DNA of 64,000 nt from Tieghemostelium lacteum. Taxonomy: Eukaryota > Evosea > Eumycetozoa > Dictyosteliales > Raperosteliaceae. The stretch lies in NCBI GenBank assembly GCA_001606155.1, contig LODT01000053.1, forward strand, positions 1 through 64,000. Direction: 5' to 3'. The position numbers were made by a program, and so were the translations under genes. The first letter of the stretch is position 1. Every line of letters starts with the position of its first letter. Positions 62,426 to 64,000 of the stretch are shown here, piece after piece. The notes below the pieces were generated by a model that was not told the origin of the DNA, made no database searches, and saw nothing but the letters and a program-made list of their open reading frames with translations.

Positions 62426-63107
62426 TTAATTTGTAATTGGAGTATTTTTTAATCTAATTAAGATTTCTCTCATTCTAGTAGTATCTTTTGATTTCTCGGC
62501 TGTGCTGGTTGCATCTTTTGGTTTATCTTTTAGATCAACCATTGAAACAACAGATTCCCAAGTATTACCAGTTGAACTGTTAGAATCACCTTCAATTGAT
62601 TTGTTATGTTCTCTGTTATTCTTTAATGCTGTTTTCTTTTTTGATTCTCTTTCTGCATAGAATTTATCCAATGATTGTTTAGCTTCTTGGATTTTCTTTT
62701 GACGTTTTTCTTCTGAAGCTTTTTGTTTGTCTTTTAATTCTTTATCATGTTTGTCTAAATATTCTCTGTTTGGTTATATTAATTCTTAAATTAGTATCGT
62801 GTTGTATTATAAGAAGATGATCTTGTTGATTTTAACAAAGTTAGAATCCATACTTCATAGCTGGTGCAGTTTCTTTAGGTTTATTATAATCAATAGCACC
62901 ATTTGGTTGTGAGAATGATGAACTATTTTGGTTTGGACTACTATCAAAACTATTATTAGTTTGTTGGAATTGAGTTCCATTGGTTGGTGTAAATGTGGAA
63001 CCATCTTCATTTACATATTGAACTGTAGTATCATTTCCAAAATCAACATCACCTTCAATAAATTCCTCTATAACTTCAACATTTTCATCTCCAAAACCAT
63101 CTGACAT
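62426..63107 (-). CDS. clc: Clathrin light chain
   Basis: Two exons, 63107-62854 and 62765-62426, giving 197 residues; the 88-base intron splits the Lys codon after APAM. The N-terminus has the family's acidic conserved segment (MSDGFGDENVEVIEEFIEGD). The centre is a heptad-rich helix (EYLDKHDKELKDKQKASEEK, LDKFYAERESKKKTALKNNR) that binds the clathrin heavy-chain hub, and the C-terminus TWESVVSMVDL...MREILIRLKN is the light-chain tail. It regulates clathrin lattice assembly in endocytosis and contractile vacuole traffic. Confidence 0.92.
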
Positions 63108-63365
63108 TCTTTATAAATATATTTAGCTTTTATTGCTTTGCTGTGTAGATCAAATCAAAAAATTAAAAAAATAAAAAAAAAAATAAAAACAAAAAAATCA
63201 ATTTATTAGTTTTATTTCAAATTATAATAATAATATTTAATAAATTCATTTACATATAAATCTTACATTTTTATCACTATTAAAGTTTATTTAATTTAAT
63301 TTTATATTAAAATAGCTATGATTGTATAATTAAAATTTTTTTTTATTTTTTAACTTTTCATAAAC

Positions 63366-64000
63366 ATGCATATACATATAGAAGGTTCGGAAAATATAGA
63401 TTCATTACCTTACTTAGATCCAATATTAAATAAAGGTAAATTTATTTAAATTTACGATATCTTAGGCATTCGAAAAACTATACTAATATCATTAAAATTT
63501 CAAACAGATGAAAAGGCATTAATAAACGAAATGATAGAAGAGGAAATGAATAGATTTATACCAAGTGATTATTTATCACAAATAGCACCAACACCAAATT
63601 TCGACTATAATGTAATATAAATTTTCTCTAGAAACTATTTATTGATAGATTTATACTAACATTGAATATTATCTAAATAGAAATATCAATTTTTAGAAGA
63701 AGAAATGAAAAGATTGAAAGAAGGTAGAAAACAAATAGATTTTGATAATAGTAGATATCAACTAAAGGTACCTACAATTGAAAATGAAAATAATTGGAAA
63801 GATTCATTAGAAAACGCAAAATCACAATACGAATATCAAGAAATACAAAAACTCAATTTAGATTTACTATTAAAATACGGTGGTAATCAATGGAAACTCT
63901 ATCTATCCGATTTAGAAATGATTCAAAAAAATTTAAAATTACAACTTAAAGAAATTCAAGATCAAATTGAACAAATTAATCTACAAAGAAAATTAGAACA
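63366..64000 (+). CDS. SPF27/BCAS2, Prp19 complex subunit (partial, right edge)
   Basis: Exons 63366-63435, 63508-63611 and 63681 to the edge. The deduced protein starts MHIHIEGSENIDSLPYLDP, then MIEEEMNRFIPSDYLSQIA and FDYNKYQFLEEEMKRL. The coiled-coil region continues with LNLDLLLKYGGNQWKLYLSD. Each block aligns with BCAS2/SPF27 (SLPYID..., EEETRRYRPTKNYLSYL..., LELMSQYGCNAWKVYN). SPF27 is a core subunit of the Prp19/NTC complex that activates the spliceosome. The C-terminus lies beyond the window. Confidence 0.88.

Noticed and set aside
63108-63365. Possible RNA gene between clathrin light chain and SPF27
   Set aside because: Only A/T runs are visible; no stem, box or repeat.

Overview
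The window is nuclear DNA from a dictyostelid social amoeba, most likely a Dictyostelium species close to D. discoideum. The sequence is overwhelmingly A/T, with long A and T runs between genes. Introns are short and A/T-rich, with GTAAGT/GTATGT donors and TAG acceptors. Almost every reading frame ends in TAA. Proteins carry long Asn, Gln, Ser and Thr runs, genes are tightly packed, and retroelements sit at fixed distances from tRNA genes. The exact species is not resolved.

Left part (1-28 kb): a partial SART3-like RNA-binding gene, then a tRNA-Arg(ACG) flanked on both sides by A-tailed repeat remnants. A compact run of housekeeping genes follows. It holds a seven-membrane-segment protein, an LLP-homolog nucleolar protein, a LENG8/Thp3-like SAC3 protein and the two subunits of ATP-citrate lyase arranged head to head around a 630-base shared promoter region. 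After these come a small secreted saposin-like protein, a mitochondrial i-AAA/FtsH protease, an F-box/WD40 protein, a longin/mu-like adaptor subunit, a GATA factor with an AT-hook, a gamma-glutamyl hydrolase, an AGFG-like ArfGAP, a FluG-type amidohydrolase and a cullin.

Middle (28-46 kb): the accessory region. It holds the decayed core of a Tc1/mariner-type transposase and a SAM plus P-loop NTPase gene with Crinkler-like features and a 9-nt micro-exon. A decayed minus-strand coding tract, a complete 2,271-residue highly reducing polyketide synthase and more tRNA-linked repeat remnants follow. A whole-looking Ty3/gypsy element with identical LTRs lies 55 bases upstream of a tRNA-Lys(CTT) gene, and a gene fragment lies just beyond it.

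Right part (46.6-64 kb): dense housekeeping genes again. They are a Pkr1-domain V-ATPase assembly factor, a coiled-coil protein, a short-chain dehydrogenase, Integrator subunit 9, a mitochondrial XPNPEP3/Icp55-type aminopeptidase, a BK-like potassium channel, a p70 S6 kinase-like AGC kinase, Gemin2, the tRNA thiolase Ctu1, clathrin light chain and the start of an SPF27/BCAS2 spliceosomal subunit.

Three host genes (FtsH, Pkr1-like, XPNPEP3-like) each show a one-base frame disagreement exactly at an A homopolymer. Assembly errors in homopolymer runs are therefore a real possibility. Splice sites were read by eye from consensus and reading-frame phase.
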